Shown here piece by piece: positions 5,488-5,494 of a DNA stretch of 5,494 nt. Where the stretch lies: contig JAKFXU010000038.1 in NCBI GenBank assembly GCA_021731215.1, positions 1 to 5,494 on the forward strand, written 5' to 3'. The notes under the pieces are model-generated. The model made no database searches and was not told the origin of the DNA. It was given only the letters and a program-made list of their open reading frames with translations. Source of the stretch: Rhodoferax sp. GTDB taxonomy: Bacteria; Pseudomonadota; Gammaproteobacteria; Burkholderiales; Burkholderiaceae_C. Numbering within the stretch: position 1 is the stretch's first letter; the number at the start of each line of letters is the position of its first letter. Made by a program: the position numbers and the translations under genes.

Positions 5488-5494
5488 TGTGGAT
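5488..5494. promoter_or_regulatory. Partial DnaA box cut by the window edge
   Basis: TGTGGAT at the last seven bases matches the start of the inverted DnaA-box consensus (TGTGGATAA). The final two bases are outside the window, so this is only suggestive. Confidence 0.25.

Larger units (their letters stand above)
5236..5494. other. Non-coding region downstream of repA, possible origin of replication
   Basis: No credible gene is seen in these 259 bases. They contain short direct repeats around a palindrome (5301-5334), a diverged repeat of about 70 bp (5338-5447), an eight-C run (5393-5400), a six-C run (5456-5461) and a partial DnaA-box match at the right edge. Position beside repA makes an origin plausible, but no regular iteron array and no strong AT-rich block is visible within the window. 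Confidence 0.4.

Noticed and set aside
1..5494. CRISPR array, tRNA, rRNA or insertion sequence
   Set aside because: No regularly spaced repeats, no cloverleaf, no ribosomal sequence, and no transposase or paired terminal inverted repeats were seen.
1..5494. Window as a complete circular plasmid
   Set aside because: The ends do not overlap, the endonuclease frame is cut at the left edge, and joining the ends does not complete the partial DnaA box.

Overview
The window looks like the maintenance and replication core of a GC-rich proteobacterial plasmid. The host is probably a gamma- or betaproteobacterium (Xanthomonas, Pseudomonas or Burkholderiales type). The evidence is a RepA-family initiator, a ParE toxin with its antitoxin, a serine resolvase and a restriction-modification pair, all packed within 5.5 kb. 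No chromosomal housekeeping gene and no RNA gene of a known family is visible.

Left half, minus strand (1-2465): one tight operon read right to left. A small serine recombinase (1893-2465) comes first, then a beta-class DNA methyltransferase with the SPPY motif (976-1878). The cognate restriction endonuclease overlaps it by ATGA (start 979, running off the left edge). The nuclease carries a PD...ExK core and looks like the XcyI/Cfr9I/XmaI group, whose target is CCCGGG. This is inferred from motifs, not tested. CCCGGG occurs only twice in the window, once inside the methyltransferase gene and once upstream of the operon's first gene.

Middle (2466-2656): an AT-rich divergent intergenic region with dyads and direct repeats. 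It must hold the promoters of both operons and may hold the recombinase site.

Right half, plus strand (2657-5213): an antitoxin whose C-terminal tail resembles RelB/StbD-type antitoxins, and a ParE toxin overlapping it by ATGA. Next come a small terminator, a 120-residue protein that appears related to the N-terminal domain of the antitoxin, and repA. Between the 120-residue gene and repA lie about 107 bases of strong secondary structure. On the minus strand this stretch has an extended -10 promoter at one end and a hairpin with a T-tract at the other. That is the layout of a counter-transcribed RNA controlling repA, and it is the most interesting candidate here.

Right end (5214-5494): no gene. 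It holds a GC-rich hairpin just after repA, short direct repeats around a 10-bp palindrome, a diverged repeat of about 70 bp, an eight-C run and seven bases of a possible DnaA box cut by the window edge. This is a reasonable place for the replication origin.

As a whole, the region combines copy-number control (repA and its leader), likely multimer resolution (resolvase) and two post-segregational killing systems (toxin-antitoxin and restriction-modification).
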